Shown here: in pieces, positions 26,619 through 35,353 of the stretch
Layout of the letters: the number at the start of each line of letters is the position of its first letter
How positions within the stretch are numbered: the first letter of the stretch is position 1
NCBI GenBank assembly: GCA_948471055.1
Contig: CAOKQZ010000004.1
Location: 73,331 to 123,614 of the forward strand
Length of the DNA: 50,284 bases
Direction of reading: 5' to 3'
Origin: an uncultured Clostridium sp.
GTDB lineage: Bacteria; Bacillota; Clostridia; TANB77; CAG-508
Program-made: the position numbers and the translations under genes
Notes under the pieces: generated by a model
The model's database searches: none
Told to the model about the DNA's origin: nothing
The model's input: only the letters and a program-made list of their open reading frames with translations

Positions 26619-27521
26619 ATGGCATTTTTAATTATATTATTAGTCATTATAGTAATTATCGCATTTAAATCAATTAAAATTGTTAAACAAGCCGAGGTGT
26701 ACATTATTGAAAGACTTGGTAAATACCACAAAATTGCAGATGCTGGTCTTACCATTATTGTTCCATTTATTGACCATGTTCGTAGTGTTGTAAGTTTAAA
26801 ACAACAAACCATGGATATTCCACCTCAAGGCGTTATTACCAAAGATAATGTTACGATTACAATTGATACAGTTGTATTCTATAAAATAACCGACCCTGCA
26901 AAAGCAGTGTACGAAATTCAAAGTTTGAAAAAAGGTATTGAATATTTGGCCATTACTACCATTCGTGATATTGTTGGTAAAATGGACTTAGATGCTACCT
27001 TTAGTTCAAGAGATGCGATTAACGACCAATTACGTGTCATCTTAGATGAAGCAACCGACCAATGGGGCTGTAAAGTTGACCGTGTGGAAATTAAGGATAT
27101 TACCCCACCTGCTGATATTCGTGACGCCATGGAAAAACAAATGAATGCAGAACGTAATAAAAGGGCTTTAATTTTACAAGCAGAAGGAGAAAGACAATCT
27201 GCCATTACCATTGCTGAAGGACAAAAAGAAGCTGCCATTTTACAAGCAGAAGCTGACCGTGAAGCAAAAATAAGACGTGCAGCCGGTGAAGCAGACGCCA
27301 TCAAAAAAGTAGCAGAAGCAAAAGCAAAAGAAGTAGAAATGATTTATGCTGCAATGAAAAAAGCCGAACCAGACGATAAGTTAGTTCAACTAAAATCGTT
27401 AGAAGCATTAGAAGAAGTTGCCAAAGGAGACGCAAACAAAGTGTTTATTCCATTTGAAGCGACAAAAGCACTTTCTAGCTTAGGTGCTATCAAAGAAATT
27501 TTTAATGATGAAAAGAAATAA
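26619..27521 (+). CDS. SPFH/Band 7 stomatin-like protein (QmcA/HflK type)
   Basis: 300 residues from the ATG at 26619 after AAGGAGG. One N-terminal membrane segment (FLIILLVIIVIIAFKSIKIV) is followed by the SPFH domain (EVYIIERLGKYHKIADAGLT, DIPPQGVITKDNVTI, DATFSSRDAIN, WGCKVDRVEIKDI). A long Ala/Glu-rich coiled coil (RALILQAEGERQSAITIAEG and on) and a short tail close it. It forms oligomeric rings in the membrane and acts with NfeD. It is the second gene of a two-gene operon ending at the palindrome terminator at 27532. Confidence 0.93.
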   Translation: MAFLIILLVIIVIIAFKSIKIVKQAEVYIIERLGKYHKIADAGLTIIVPFIDHVRSVVSLKQQTMDIPPQGVITKDNVTITIDTVVFYKITDPAKAVYEIQSLKKGIEYLAITTIRDIVGKMDLDATFSSRDAINDQLRVILDEATDQWGCKVDRVEIKDITPPADIRDAMEKQMNAERNKRALILQAEGERQSAITIAEGQKEAAILQAEADREAKIRRAAGEADAIKKVAEAKAKEVEMIYAAMKKAEPDDKLVQLKSLEALEEVAKGDANKVFIPFEATKALSSLGAIKEIFNDEKK

Positions 27522-27531
27522 TAAGATGTAA

Positions 27532-27568
27532 AGCAAAAGGGAATTCGATAATCGAATTCCCTTTTGCT
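27532..27568 (+). terminator. Palindromic terminator after the SPFH gene
   Basis: An 18-bp perfectly matched stem (AGCAAAAGGGAATTCGAT and its complement) around a single central A, starting 10 bases after the stop. It has no long T tail, so termination may be weak. Confidence 0.65.
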
Positions 27569-27610
27569 GTTTCAACATTGACTGTTATTGTTCAGACATA
27601 ATTCACTTTT

Positions 27611-27814
27611 AAGAACCCCCAGTCAGCTTCGCTGACAGCCCCCTTGTTAAAGGGGCTTTCTTGCAAGGCTTCGCAAGGATACGTAAATTTAAATTATTCG
27701 TAGAATATTATTTTTATTATTATTTTGCACTTATTTATTACATACAAACTTCGGAGCATTTACAGGAAAGCCCCTTTAACAAGGGGGCTGCCGCGGAGCG
27801 GCTGGGGGTTCTTA
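27611..27814. repeat. Inverted pair of the palindromic intergenic repeat
   Basis: Two copies in opposite orientation, at 27611-27660 (AAGAACCCCC...AGGGGCTTTC) and 27765-27814 (GAAAGCCCCTT...GGGGGTTCTT). They flank 104 bases that hold only a small hairpin. Central stems differ (CAGCTTCGCTG here, GCCGCGGAGCGGC there). The pair resembles the ends of a short non-autonomous element, with the same family members at 1572-1836 and 2600-2650. The 27522-27867 gap holds no gene beyond this. Confidence 0.75.
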
Positions 27815-27867
27815 AAAGCAATTAATATAAAAAATTATTACCTCTGAATTGTTATATTTGACTTTTA

Positions 27868-28576
27868 TTAATGAATTCGCATTAATTTAAAATCCAAATA
27901 ATCCCCACTAACTAGATTAAATTCGATTCCTTCTACCTTTCCTTCAATGGCGTCTTTGTGGGAATGGGAATGTAAATGCCCATACATACATTTTTGTACA
28001 TGGTATTGTTTCATGGTTTCTACAAATTGTAGCTCTAGTTTGTTTAGGATAGCTGAATTAGTAATTGGTGGATAGTGCATAAAGACATAAATTGGCTTAT
28101 CTTCTCCGTATTTAGTAATTCCCTCATGGAGGGATAATTCTAGCCTTCCTAATTCACGCTTTAGAATTTTTCCTTGTCCTTCTAAATCGTTTAAGGTCCA
28201 ACCTCTGGTTCCGGTTAGGATAATTCCTTCGTAAAAAAAGCTATTATTAAATAAAAAATCAATCGTATCAAAATGGTTTTCGGCTAAATAATTTTTCATT
28301 TTGGTTATGGTTGTCCACCAATAATCGTGGTTTCCTTTTAATAAGATTTTTCTTCCTGGTAACTCGTTTAGGTATTGGAAATCGAGATACGCCTCTTCTA
28401 GACTCATAGCCCATGAAAAATCACCGTGGTAATACCACGACATCGTCGTTCTTTACTTTTTTTAACCAATCTTCTTTTATTTTTTGTTCGTGATTTTCCC
28501 AATTGTCTCCAAAAATGTTCATTGGTTTTGGATTTTTGAAAGACAAATGTAAATCGGCTATTACATAGATTGCCAT
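27868..28576 (-). CDS. Calcineurin-like metallophosphoesterase, split by a +1 frameshift at CGG
   Basis: The start is the ATG at 28576 (GAAAGGAAATAAAC ahead), reading MAIYVIADLHLSFKNPKPMN, then NIFGDNWENHEQKIKEDW, to DDVVVLP. At the next codon, CGG (28424-28426), zero frame ends at once in TGA. Reading +1 gives GDFSWAMSLEEAYLDFQYLN. The combined LPGDFSWAM and KGNHDYWW match the metal-binding GD and GNHD motifs of the family; DLH near the start and MYGHLHSHSH near the end complete the metal site. Length 709 bases equals 3n+1. The family hydrolyses varied phosphoesters; the substrate is unknown. Confidence 0.85.
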
Positions 28577-28636
28577 GTTTATTTCCTTTCTTTATTTTTC
28601 TTATCATCTAGTAATCGAGTCGATGTAGGTATCCCC

Positions 28637-29641
28637 CTATAACATGCCTATTTTTAAATTAGGAATGGCGTTTAAGGATAAATCGGAGGTTTCTCCTTGT
28701 ATAAAATGATAATACCCAGCAGAGGCTATCATAGCAGCATTATCGGTGCATAGCGAAAGTTCTGGATAATATACTTCTACTCCCTCTTCTTGTCCCATTT
28801 TAAAAAAAGCTTCTCTTATATGAAAATTGGCAGAAACGCCTCCTGCAATTGCTAGTTTTTTTACGTTTAATTGCTGTAAGGCTTTTTTGGTATTGGTAAG
28901 GAGCATATCAATTACTGTTTGTTCAAAACTGGCACATAAATCCGCCTTATTTACTTCTGGATTTTTATGGTACAAATTTAAAATTGCCGTTTTAATACCA
29001 CTAAAACTAAAATCCAAACTATTATCAAAATACGTATGTGGTAACGGAATATTCGCTTTTCCTTCTTTTGCAAGTTTATCAATTTTTGGTCCTCCCGGAT
29101 AGGGTAAGCCAATTACTCTTGCTACTTTATCGAAAGCCTCTCCTATGGCATCATCTCTTGTGTGTGCTAATATTTCAAATTCAGTATAGTCTTTGATGTG
29201 GACTAAATGGGTATGTCCACCTGATATTACCAAGCATAAAAATGGTGGCTGTAACTCTTTATGAGTAATATAGTTTGCTGCAATATGCCCCTCAATGTGG
29301 TTTACTCCTACCAATGGTTTATTAAGAGCATATGCTAATGCTTTTGCATAGGCAACTCCTACTAAAAGAGCCCCTACTAATCCTGGACCATAGGTTGGGC
29401 AAATAGCGGAAATTTCCTCATAGGAAATGTTTGCTTGTTCCAATGCTTCTTTGGTAACGGCTGAAATAGCTTCTACATGATTTCTGGATGCAATTTCTGG
29501 AACCACTCCTCCAAATTGTTTATGAATATCAATTTGAGAATGTATCACGTTAGAAAGAACTTCTCTTCCATTTTTTACAACTGCAACAGAAGTTTCATCA
29601 CAACTTGATTCAATTCCTAGTGTATAAATATCTTTCTTCAT
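28637..29641 (-). CDS. tsaD: tRNA N6-threonylcarbamoyladenosine transferase TsaD
   Basis: Places threonylcarbamoyl on A37 of ANN-reading tRNAs, with TsaB and TsaE. 334 residues. It has [14 protein letters not shown] at the start, the metal-binding HIEGHI (His115, His119), [14 protein letters not shown], and [11 protein letters not shown] and [13 protein letters not shown] in the second half. The gene starts after a short spacer and is followed 60 bases on by the phosphoesterase. The partners TsaB/TsaE are not in the window. Confidence 0.96.
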   Translation of the reverse strand: MKKDIYTLGIESSCDETSVAVVKNGREVLSNVIHSQIDIHKQFGGVVPEIASRNHVEAISAVTKEALEQANISYEEISAICPTYGPGLVGALLVGVAYAKALAYALNKPLVGVNHIEGHIAANYITHKELQPPFLCLVISGGHTHLVHIKDYTEFEILAHTRDDAIGEAFDKVARVIGLPYPGGPKIDKLAKEGKANIPLPHTYFDNSLDFSFSGIKTAILNLYHKNPEVNKADLCASFEQTVIDMLLTNTKKALQQLNVKKLAIAGGVSANFHIREAFFKMGQEEGVEVYYPELSLCTDNAAMIASAGYYHFIQGETSDLSLNAIPNLKIGML

Positions 29642-29704
29642 TTTTTATTTCCTTTTTCTATTTTGATTCTTTTACTTTAAACGGCTCGATGTAGACATCG
29701 AACT

Positions 29705-30439
29705 CTATATAATACCAAATAGCATTCCTATTAGCTTAAATAATCCTGTTGTTATCCACGCTATGATTGGTGAAATCATTCTTCCTGCAAGTCCTGTAAC
29801 CCATAAGACTAGGAATGCAATATAGAAATATTGTTGATACGTATCTAACCAAGTTTTTACTTTATAGGACATAAAATTTCTAAAAATTTTACTGCCATCT
29901 AGTGGTGGAAGCGGAATTAAGTTAAACACACCAAGTCCCACATTCACAATTGCTGCTGACTCAATCATAATCATCACATATGCTCCAATTTGTGAAATTG
30001 CAAAAGTGGTAAAAAATTTTCCAATGACAAAATACAAAATAGTAAACACAATTGCAAGTATGAAATTCATCGCTGGACCTGCTACCGAAACAATCGCTTC
30101 TCCTGCTGACATAGAATGTTTTCTATCAAAATTTCGCGGATTAATTTGCACGGGTTTTCCCCATCCAATATGAGCAAAAATAAGTAGCACAAAACCAATT
30201 GGGTCCATATGGCTAAGTGGGTTTAAATTCAATCGTCCTTGCATTTTGGGTGTATCATCCCCTAATTTGTATGCTGCAAATGCATGAGCAAATTCGTGGA
30301 AGGTAATCGCCACAATAACTCCTGGAAGAGTTAATAACAAACTAATTATTTCTAGTTTCGTCATACTAGCCATTCCATAAATCACACTAATTCCTAAAAT
30401 AACATATAAAATTCTTTTATCATAAGAAAAATGAAACAT
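29705..30439 (-). CDS. Site-2 metalloprotease, M50B family
   Basis: 244 residues, six or so helices. The zinc motif HEFAH lies at 48-52 in a membrane helix, and the second site near NLIPLPPLDGSK at about 180. It lacks a PDZ domain, unlike RseP at 12213. The family cuts membrane-embedded substrates; the substrate is unknown. AAAGGAGAGAGG precedes the start. It lies 25 bases downstream of the Fic gene, so the two may share a transcript. Confidence 0.9.
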   Translation of the reverse strand: MFHFSYDKRILYVILGISVIYGMASMTKLEIISLLLTLPGVIVAITFHEFAHAFAAYKLGDDTPKMQGRLNLNPLSHMDPIGFVLLIFAHIGWGKPVQINPRNFDRKHSMSAGEAIVSVAGPAMNFILAIVFTILYFVIGKFFTTFAISQIGAYVMIMIESAAIVNVGLGVFNLIPLPPLDGSKIFRNFMSYKVKTWLDTYQQYFYIAFLVLWVTGLAGRMISPIIAWITTGLFKLIGMLFGII

Positions 30440-30463
30440 AACCTCTCTCCTTTACCTTTTAAT

Positions 30464-31069
30464 CTATAATTCCTCTGTTTTATACAATATATACCCTTCA
30501 TACAAATAACTACTGTCAATTCCCTTCATGTATATTTCTCTATCATCTATCTTATTTGTTAAACTTTGTTTTAATAATTGTTTTATTTCTACATCTTTTA
30601 CAGGGCTACGTTCCATTGCTAGTAAGTAATCATTTTTATCAACTTTACTCCAATCAATTACTACATTTAATTCCTTTTTTAACATGAAATCAAGCCAAAT
30701 TCTTGTACTTCTTCCATTCCCTTCTCGAAATGGATGTGCAATATTCATTTCCACGTATTTTTCAATAATCTCTTCATACGTAGATTGTGGCATTTTTTCA
30801 ATATTTTTTACTGCTTCTTCAAGATAAGTAAGAGGTGTAAATCGAAAATTTCCTTTTGCAATATTTACTTTTCTAAAATCTCCTGCAAACTCATATATCT
30901 CTTCAAATAAATACTGATGAATTTTTCTTAGTGCTTCAAAAGTTCCCGGTTGTAATGTGCTTAAATAATCTTTTTCAAAAATATCTTTGGCACGTTTTTT
31001 ACTAATTTTCTCTTCTTGTCTTGCTAATTCTACTTGGTCTGTAATCTTTAATTTATTCTCTAAAACCAT
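30464..31069 (-). CDS. Fic-domain protein (AMP transferase)
   Basis: 201 residues with the complete Fic motif HPFREGNGRSTR (112-123), and the helix GTFEALRKIHQYLFEEIYEF ahead. Fic enzymes transfer AMP from ATP to hydroxyl side chains of target proteins. I see no separate small antitoxin gene next to it, nor a clear (S/T)xxxE(G/N) inhibitory helix in the N-terminal 60 residues, so how it is kept in check is open. The gene opens an accessory region of low-GC, weakly annotated genes. Confidence 0.88.
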   Translation of the reverse strand: MVLENKLKITDQVELARQEEKISKKRAKDIFEKDYLSTLQPGTFEALRKIHQYLFEEIYEFAGDFRKVNIAKGNFRFTPLTYLEEAVKNIEKMPQSTYEEIIEKYVEMNIAHPFREGNGRSTRIWLDFMLKKELNVVIDWSKVDKNDYLLAMERSPVKDVEIKQLLKQSLTNKIDDREIYMKGIDSSYLYEGYILYKTEEL

Positions 31070-31095
31070 TTATGCCTCCTTTAACATAAATAAAT

Positions 31096-31512
31096 TTATT
31101 CTCTAAAACGCAAATAGTCACTTTCTACATCAGGAAACATTTTATTCTTTAAATACGCACTTGATGTTTCTTTTCCTTTTTCATCATATGTAGCCCCGGC
31201 ATTATTTTCATCTATTACTAAGCAATTGATTTTCCTAATATACAATCGTTCTAAATCTTCTATATTGTTTATTTTTCTACATTCTCTATTGTTTAGTACA
31301 CAGAAAATAGCATTATTTTCATTACGAATATAAAAGCAATATTCTCTTTTATTTTCATGGGATCCATTATTTTCTTCAATTGTATAACGATACTCTTTTC
31401 CAATATAAGTAGAATTCGATTTTATATTCTCAATCGATATTCTATTTATCGTGTAAGCAAAAAACATCAATATAATAATAGCTCCAATTATAATAATCAC
31501 TTTTTTCTTCAT
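31096..31512 (-). CDS. Membrane-anchored hypothetical protein, 138 residues
   Basis: A single N-terminal helix (KKVIIIIGAIIILMFFAYTI) is followed by a polar extracytoplasmic part of about 110 residues with three or four cysteines (REYCFYIRNENNAIFCVLNN, RECRKI, INCLVID). I do not recognise the family. It sits 26 bases upstream of the Fic gene in transcription order and on the same strand. Confidence 0.65.
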   Translation of the reverse strand: MKKKVIIIIGAIIILMFFAYTINRISIENIKSNSTYIGKEYRYTIEENNGSHENKREYCFYIRNENNAIFCVLNNRECRKINNIEDLERLYIRKINCLVIDENNAGATYDEKGKETSSAYLKNKMFPDVESDYLRFRE

Positions 31513-31602
31513 TTATTAATACTCCTAACTAGGATTTTTAATTTTTTGTAAACTCTGTTAATATTTCCTATTTATTTACTAACTTATTAATTTTTATAAA
31601 AT

Positions 31603-32394
31603 TTACTCATTTAATAATTCTTCATATACTGCTACTTCTAGTAAATCTTCCAATGTACTTTTGCAATTGTTCTTTACTCTGTTCTGTTTTTCTTCTAAAT
31701 TGTCAATATTTACTACTGAAATGATTTGTGGACTATATATTTTGTTATAATCTTCTTCATTCATTACACAATTTATATTCAAATCACAAACCATTCCATT
31801 GCATCTATAATAGGAATGGTAGTACAAATCATGAAACATCGTAGAACATTTGGCTGTCACTGCTTCTCCTTCTTTTAAGCATTTAAGCAGGAATAATGTA
31901 TTTACATGGCAATTTCTATTTAAATCTCCTTTTTCAATATATTCTATAATTTCCTTATTTTCAATATAATACTCATTCGCAAAGAAAAAATTATATTTTC
32001 CTAAACAAGATTCTATATTGATAGAGCCATTTTCCATATCGTATACCTTGTTAATCATTCCTACATCAATCAACCCATCTACAAAAGCTTGTACATTACT
32101 TGCATTTTGGGTAATCTTTTTTATCGTATAATCTAAATATGTTTTATCATTAAATGCATATCTACTTAAAATTTGATGAAATTCCTCAAAAAATTGAGGT
32201 TGCGCCACTGTTAATTGAAACAAACAATCAAAAACATCATAATCATTATGTGCAAATTTATTTTCTTTTCTAAAATCCACATTGCAAAACTCACTATACT
32301 CATCAACAACTTTTTTAAAAATTTCCATCTGCTTTGTTTTATTTTCTGCTTCCCAATTATCACAAATGAAATCTAAATCGATTTTTTCTTTCAT
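31603..32394 (-). CDS. Hypothetical protein with a possible papain/transglutaminase-like catalytic triad
   Basis: 263 residues, soluble, no signal peptide. The middle reads RNCHVNTLFLLKCL (Cys162), later DLYYHSYYRCNG (His193) and MVCDLNIN (Asp204). This C...N, H, D spacing is like the papain/transglutaminase-like fold, where the Cys starts a helix and His and Asp sit on successive strands. It is an inference from pattern only. The rest is acidic and mostly helical. It is in the accessory stretch, with no known partner. Confidence 0.5.
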   Translation of the reverse strand: MKEKIDLDFICDNWEAENKTKQMEIFKKVVDEYSEFCNVDFRKENKFAHNDYDVFDCLFQLTVAQPQFFEEFHQILSRYAFNDKTYLDYTIKKITQNASNVQAFVDGLIDVGMINKVYDMENGSINIESCLGKYNFFFANEYYIENKEIIEYIEKGDLNRNCHVNTLFLLKCLKEGEAVTAKCSTMFHDLYYHSYYRCNGMVCDLNINCVMNEEDYNKIYSPQIISVVNIDNLEEKQNRVKNNCKSTLEDLLEVAVYEELLNE

Positions 32395-32670
32395 AATTTT
32401 TCTCCTCTACTTTGAATAGTATTAAGATATTTCATATCATTATATCCTATCCATAATATAATTTTAGCTTACACAAGTGGTTTCATTGACCTTTTAGCAA
32501 ATTCGTTGTAACCTGCTCTATTGTGATTGTTTTTGGTGTTTTTTATTGTTCAAAAACTGTTATTTTAATGCTACCCGATTGAATTTATTAAAACTCATTA
32601 AACTTTATTAGCAATTTTCTATCTTTAAATTTACATTACATACTATACTATATTTTAATGAAAATTTCAA
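32395..32670. other. Intergenic spacer with a lysS-end repeat copy
   Basis: No gene seen. It includes two short segments (32558-32574 and 32586-32610) that recur upstream of lysS at 35219-35235 and 35329-35353, the second overlapping the lysS stop region. Confidence 0.6.
32558..32610. repeat. Left copy of direct repeats flanking the repeat-protein gene
   Basis: Contains a 17-base segment (TGTTATTTTAATGCTAC) and a 25-base segment with the core AAACTCATTAAAC. Both recur with one mismatch each, in the same order, at 35219-35353 on the other side of the 32671-35015 gene. Confidence 0.6.
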
Positions 32671-34551
32671 TTAAATTTCTATTTCTTCTTTTTTCTTCAT
32701 TTTCATATAGAATTCTTGCATTTTTAATACTAATTCATTTTTGTCACATTCTAATCTCAAAGCTTCTTTCTCTAATATATCATCCACATCATATCCACTT
32801 TCAATTTTTTTTAATATTCTAGTTATAATTTTTTCAATACTTTCTTTGTTATCTTCCCCATTTTCTTCTAGCCCTTTCAATGTTTCTTCTTCAACATTTG
32901 TTATTTCATCACGTATCTCTAAATCATCTTCTGAATTGTAGTAATACTTAGTAATAGATGTTTTTCTCACACCAAAATTATCTATTATTATTTTTCCTTT
33001 TAGAGCCAGTCTTGTTCTTTGTTTTATTCTAGTTAATAAAGTGTCTTCATCTTCCTCATAATTTGCTTCTAAATCACCACATTTTTCTATTATGTACAAT
33101 GTTGCCTCTGCTGCATACTCTTCATCCATTCCTTTTAATCCATATTTCCTACATAATCCTCTTGCTATAACTTTAGCCATTCTCATAATTTCACTATCAT
33201 ATTTTTTTGTAAATTCTGCTGAACAGCTTATCTTTCTTTCTCCATACCATAATCCCTGCTTTTCTTCTATTAGTTTTTTTAGTTTTCCTGTATCAATAAA
33301 GTATATGCTTAATATATATTTAGCAAATTCTTCAAAACTAATTTTATTTTCCTCACAAAAACCTTTCATTTCTTCTAAAGTATGAAAACTTACTTCTTTT
33401 CCTTTTACACTTTCTTTAAAATTGATTTTTGCCTTTTTTATCCTTCTATTTAAAATAGGTACTTTTAAACCTTTCACCAATAGGCTATATTCTATTCCAA
33501 GTATTTGAGCGAATTTTCTTTTGGTTACTTTGTTTTCGAATTTTTTATATAGTTTTTCAAATTCTTCTAGCTCTACCTTATATCCAATATAATATCCATC
33601 TTTGTGTAATGTTTCAAATAAATTATTTGTAAATTCTTCTTCTCCAATTTCAAGTGTGATTTTCGTTTTTTTAGATTTCATATCTTTAAATTGTATTCTT
33701 GATTTATGTAAAATTTGTTCTGCATAATCCTTTTTAGATAATCTAATTGGATATCTCGTATATATTTCATTAAATATGTTTATATCTATTTTTTCTCCAA
33801 CTCTATAATTCTGTTTTATTTCTCCTTGAATTTGTTTAATTTCTTCATTTAAAATTATCTCATTTTTCAAAATAATTGCAGTTCTATCTTTTATATATTT
33901 TAGTTGCTGGTAATTCTTTTGCGTAATATCTAGTATCTTTTCTGCAAATTCCGCTTCACTAAGTGGGAAGTAATTTTCATCATATATCTTCTTTAATTCT
34001 TTATAGCTTATCCTTTGTCCTATATATAAGTTGTTCTGTTCTATAACTTTTTTTCTAAATTCTAGTATCGATTTTTCCGTTACCTTTAAATTCTTTAAAA
34101 TTACCGCTTTTTGTCCATTGGACTTTATTGTCCTAAGAGCTATTTCCGTTATATCTAACATCCTTTTTGCAAATTCAACTTCTGATAAAGGAGTATAATA
34201 TTTATCAAAAATTTCTCTAAATTTATTGTAGTCTATTAAATCTTGCTTATGAAGTCCTTCTGTTACAATTATCTTTTTCTTTACTTCTTCTATAGTCTCA
34301 TCACTTAGCGACTCATTAGATAAAATCCATACAGTTTTCTCGGGATTATATCTAGCTTCATTATATGATTTAAACGAGACATCTAAAATTCTTAGCATAA
34401 ACTCAGTTTCTGATAACACTATATAGTTTCTATCAAATATTTCTCTGCACATAGCATAAGTTAGAGAGTCTTTTATATGTAAATTTTCTTTCCTTAATAC
34501 TTCTCTCCTAAAGCTTAACACTTCTTCTTCACTTATTCCTTCATTAGTCAA
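32671..34551 (-). CDS. Repeat protein with a sigma-70 region-2-like tail (downstream frame)
   Basis: 626 codons here, opening with a TTG that overlaps the stop of the 34548-35015 frame. It holds four or five ~75-residue units, each with a pattern PLSE(A/V)EFAxxxLDIT...Y, then a lysine stretch and I-K-N, much like successive helix-turn-helix modules. The last ~180 residues (MRMAKVIARGLCRKYGLKGM, DEEYAAEATLYIIEK, TLLTRIKQRTRLALKGK) resemble sigma-70 region 2 in helix spacing. Unit boundaries show this frame continues the upstream one through a -1 shift on A AAA AAG. I infer a DNA-binding or sigma-like regulator; its target is unknown. Confidence 0.6.
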   Translation of the reverse strand: MTNEGISEEEVLSFRREVLRKENLHIKDSLTYAMCREIFDRNYIVLSETEFMLRILDVSFKSYNEARYNPEKTVWILSNESLSDETIEEVKKKIIVTEGLHKQDLIDYNKFREIFDKYYTPLSEVEFAKRMLDITEIALRTIKSNGQKAVILKNLKVTEKSILEFRKKVIEQNNLYIGQRISYKELKKIYDENYFPLSEAEFAEKILDITQKNYQQLKYIKDRTAIILKNEIILNEEIKQIQGEIKQNYRVGEKIDINIFNEIYTRYPIRLSKKDYAEQILHKSRIQFKDMKSKKTKITLEIGEEEFTNNLFETLHKDGYYIGYKVELEEFEKLYKKFENKVTKRKFAQILGIEYSLLVKGLKVPILNRRIKKAKINFKESVKGKEVSFHTLEEMKGFCEENKISFEEFAKYILSIYFIDTGKLKKLIEEKQGLWYGERKISCSAEFTKKYDSEIMRMAKVIARGLCRKYGLKGMDEEYAAEATLYIIEKCGDLEANYEEDEDTLLTRIKQRTRLALKGKIIIDNFGVRKTSITKYYYNSEDDLEIRDEITNVEEETLKGLEENGEDNKESIEKIITRILKKIESGYDVDDILEKEALRLECDKNELVLKMQEFYMKMKKKEEIEI

Positions 34552-35015
34552 TATCCTAGTTTTTGATTTACTGTCTTTTTTATGTGTTTCTGATTTAACT
34601 CTAAAATATCAAGTATTTCCTTATAGTAATCACTTTCTTTTAGTGGCAAGTAATATTCTTCGCTATCAAAAATTGCCTTAATCTCTGCAATTGACATCAT
34701 ATCTTCTCTATGTAATCTTTTGCTTCTTATCACTTTTTGCCTCATTGCTTGTATTTGCTCTATATCAATTTCATATTGTCTTAAAATTCTTGGTGCTTGA
34801 TTTACAAATTTCATTGCTTTGTATGATGAATTAGTCAACTCTAGTATTTGTTCTGCAAATTCTCTTTCTTTCAATTCTATACTATATTTAGCTAAAATTC
34901 CTTTTGATGATTGATATATTTCTAAAAATCTTTCATAACTTATATGATCGAATTTATGAAGCTTAAACTTTTTTATAATTGCATTTTTACATTTTAGTAA
35001 TTGTTCATTTTGCAT
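34548..35015 (-). CDS. N-terminal part of the repeat protein (upstream frame)
   Basis: 155 codons from the ATG at 35015, preceded by AAAAGGAACAATTAAT, a weak ribosome site. It has about two units of the same type as the downstream frame (IELKEREFAEQILELTNSSY and LPLKESDYYKEILDILELNQ). The frame runs off its pattern after HIKKT and stops at TGA. The -1 frame instead gives KKDSKSKTRILTNEGISEEE, which resumes the unit exactly. The site A AAA AAG (ATA AAA AAG in frame) is the classical slippery heptamer. One fused protein of about 780 residues is likely; a poly-A length error is the alternative. Confidence 0.6.
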   Translation of the reverse strand: MQNEQLLKCKNAIIKKFKLHKFDHISYERFLEIYQSSKGILAKYSIELKEREFAEQILELTNSSYKAMKFVNQAPRILRQYEIDIEQIQAMRQKVIRSKRLHREDMMSIAEIKAIFDSEEYYLPLKESDYYKEILDILELNQKHIKKTVNQKLGY

Positions 35016-35340
35016 ATTAATTGTTCCTTTTAAAATTTTCTATATTTTTAATATCTTGTATAAATATGACTAAAAAGTTTTACTTTTTATTAAACTTTTT
35101 ATTAAAAAGACGACAGGATATATTTCTATACCCTGTTTGTAATGTAAATCTCCCTACTTAAATAGCAAGATTTTTCCATTCTTCACTTTTATAGATTATA
35201 AAATCATTATTTTTGCAATGCTATTTTAATGCTACTAGCTTATTTTTAACAAATTTTACTTTTTTAGCAACTTTTATAATATTATTTATATCCTTACAGC
35301 TATGGAAGTTTTGCGAATTATAAATCGCTATTAAAACTCA
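35016..35340. other. Intergenic spacer upstream of the repeat protein
   Basis: No gene. It holds the putative promoter of the repeat protein and the right copies of the flanking repeats (35219-35235, 35329-35353). Confidence 0.55.
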
Positions 35341-35353
35341 TTAAACGTTATTA
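35219..35353. repeat. Right copy of direct repeats; overlaps lysS 3' end
   Basis: A 17-base segment at 35219-35235 and a 25-base segment at 35329-35353 match the left copies at 32558-32574 and 32586-32610. The longer one spans the last codons and stop of lysS (35341 onward), as an attachment site or duplicated target might. Confidence 0.6.
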
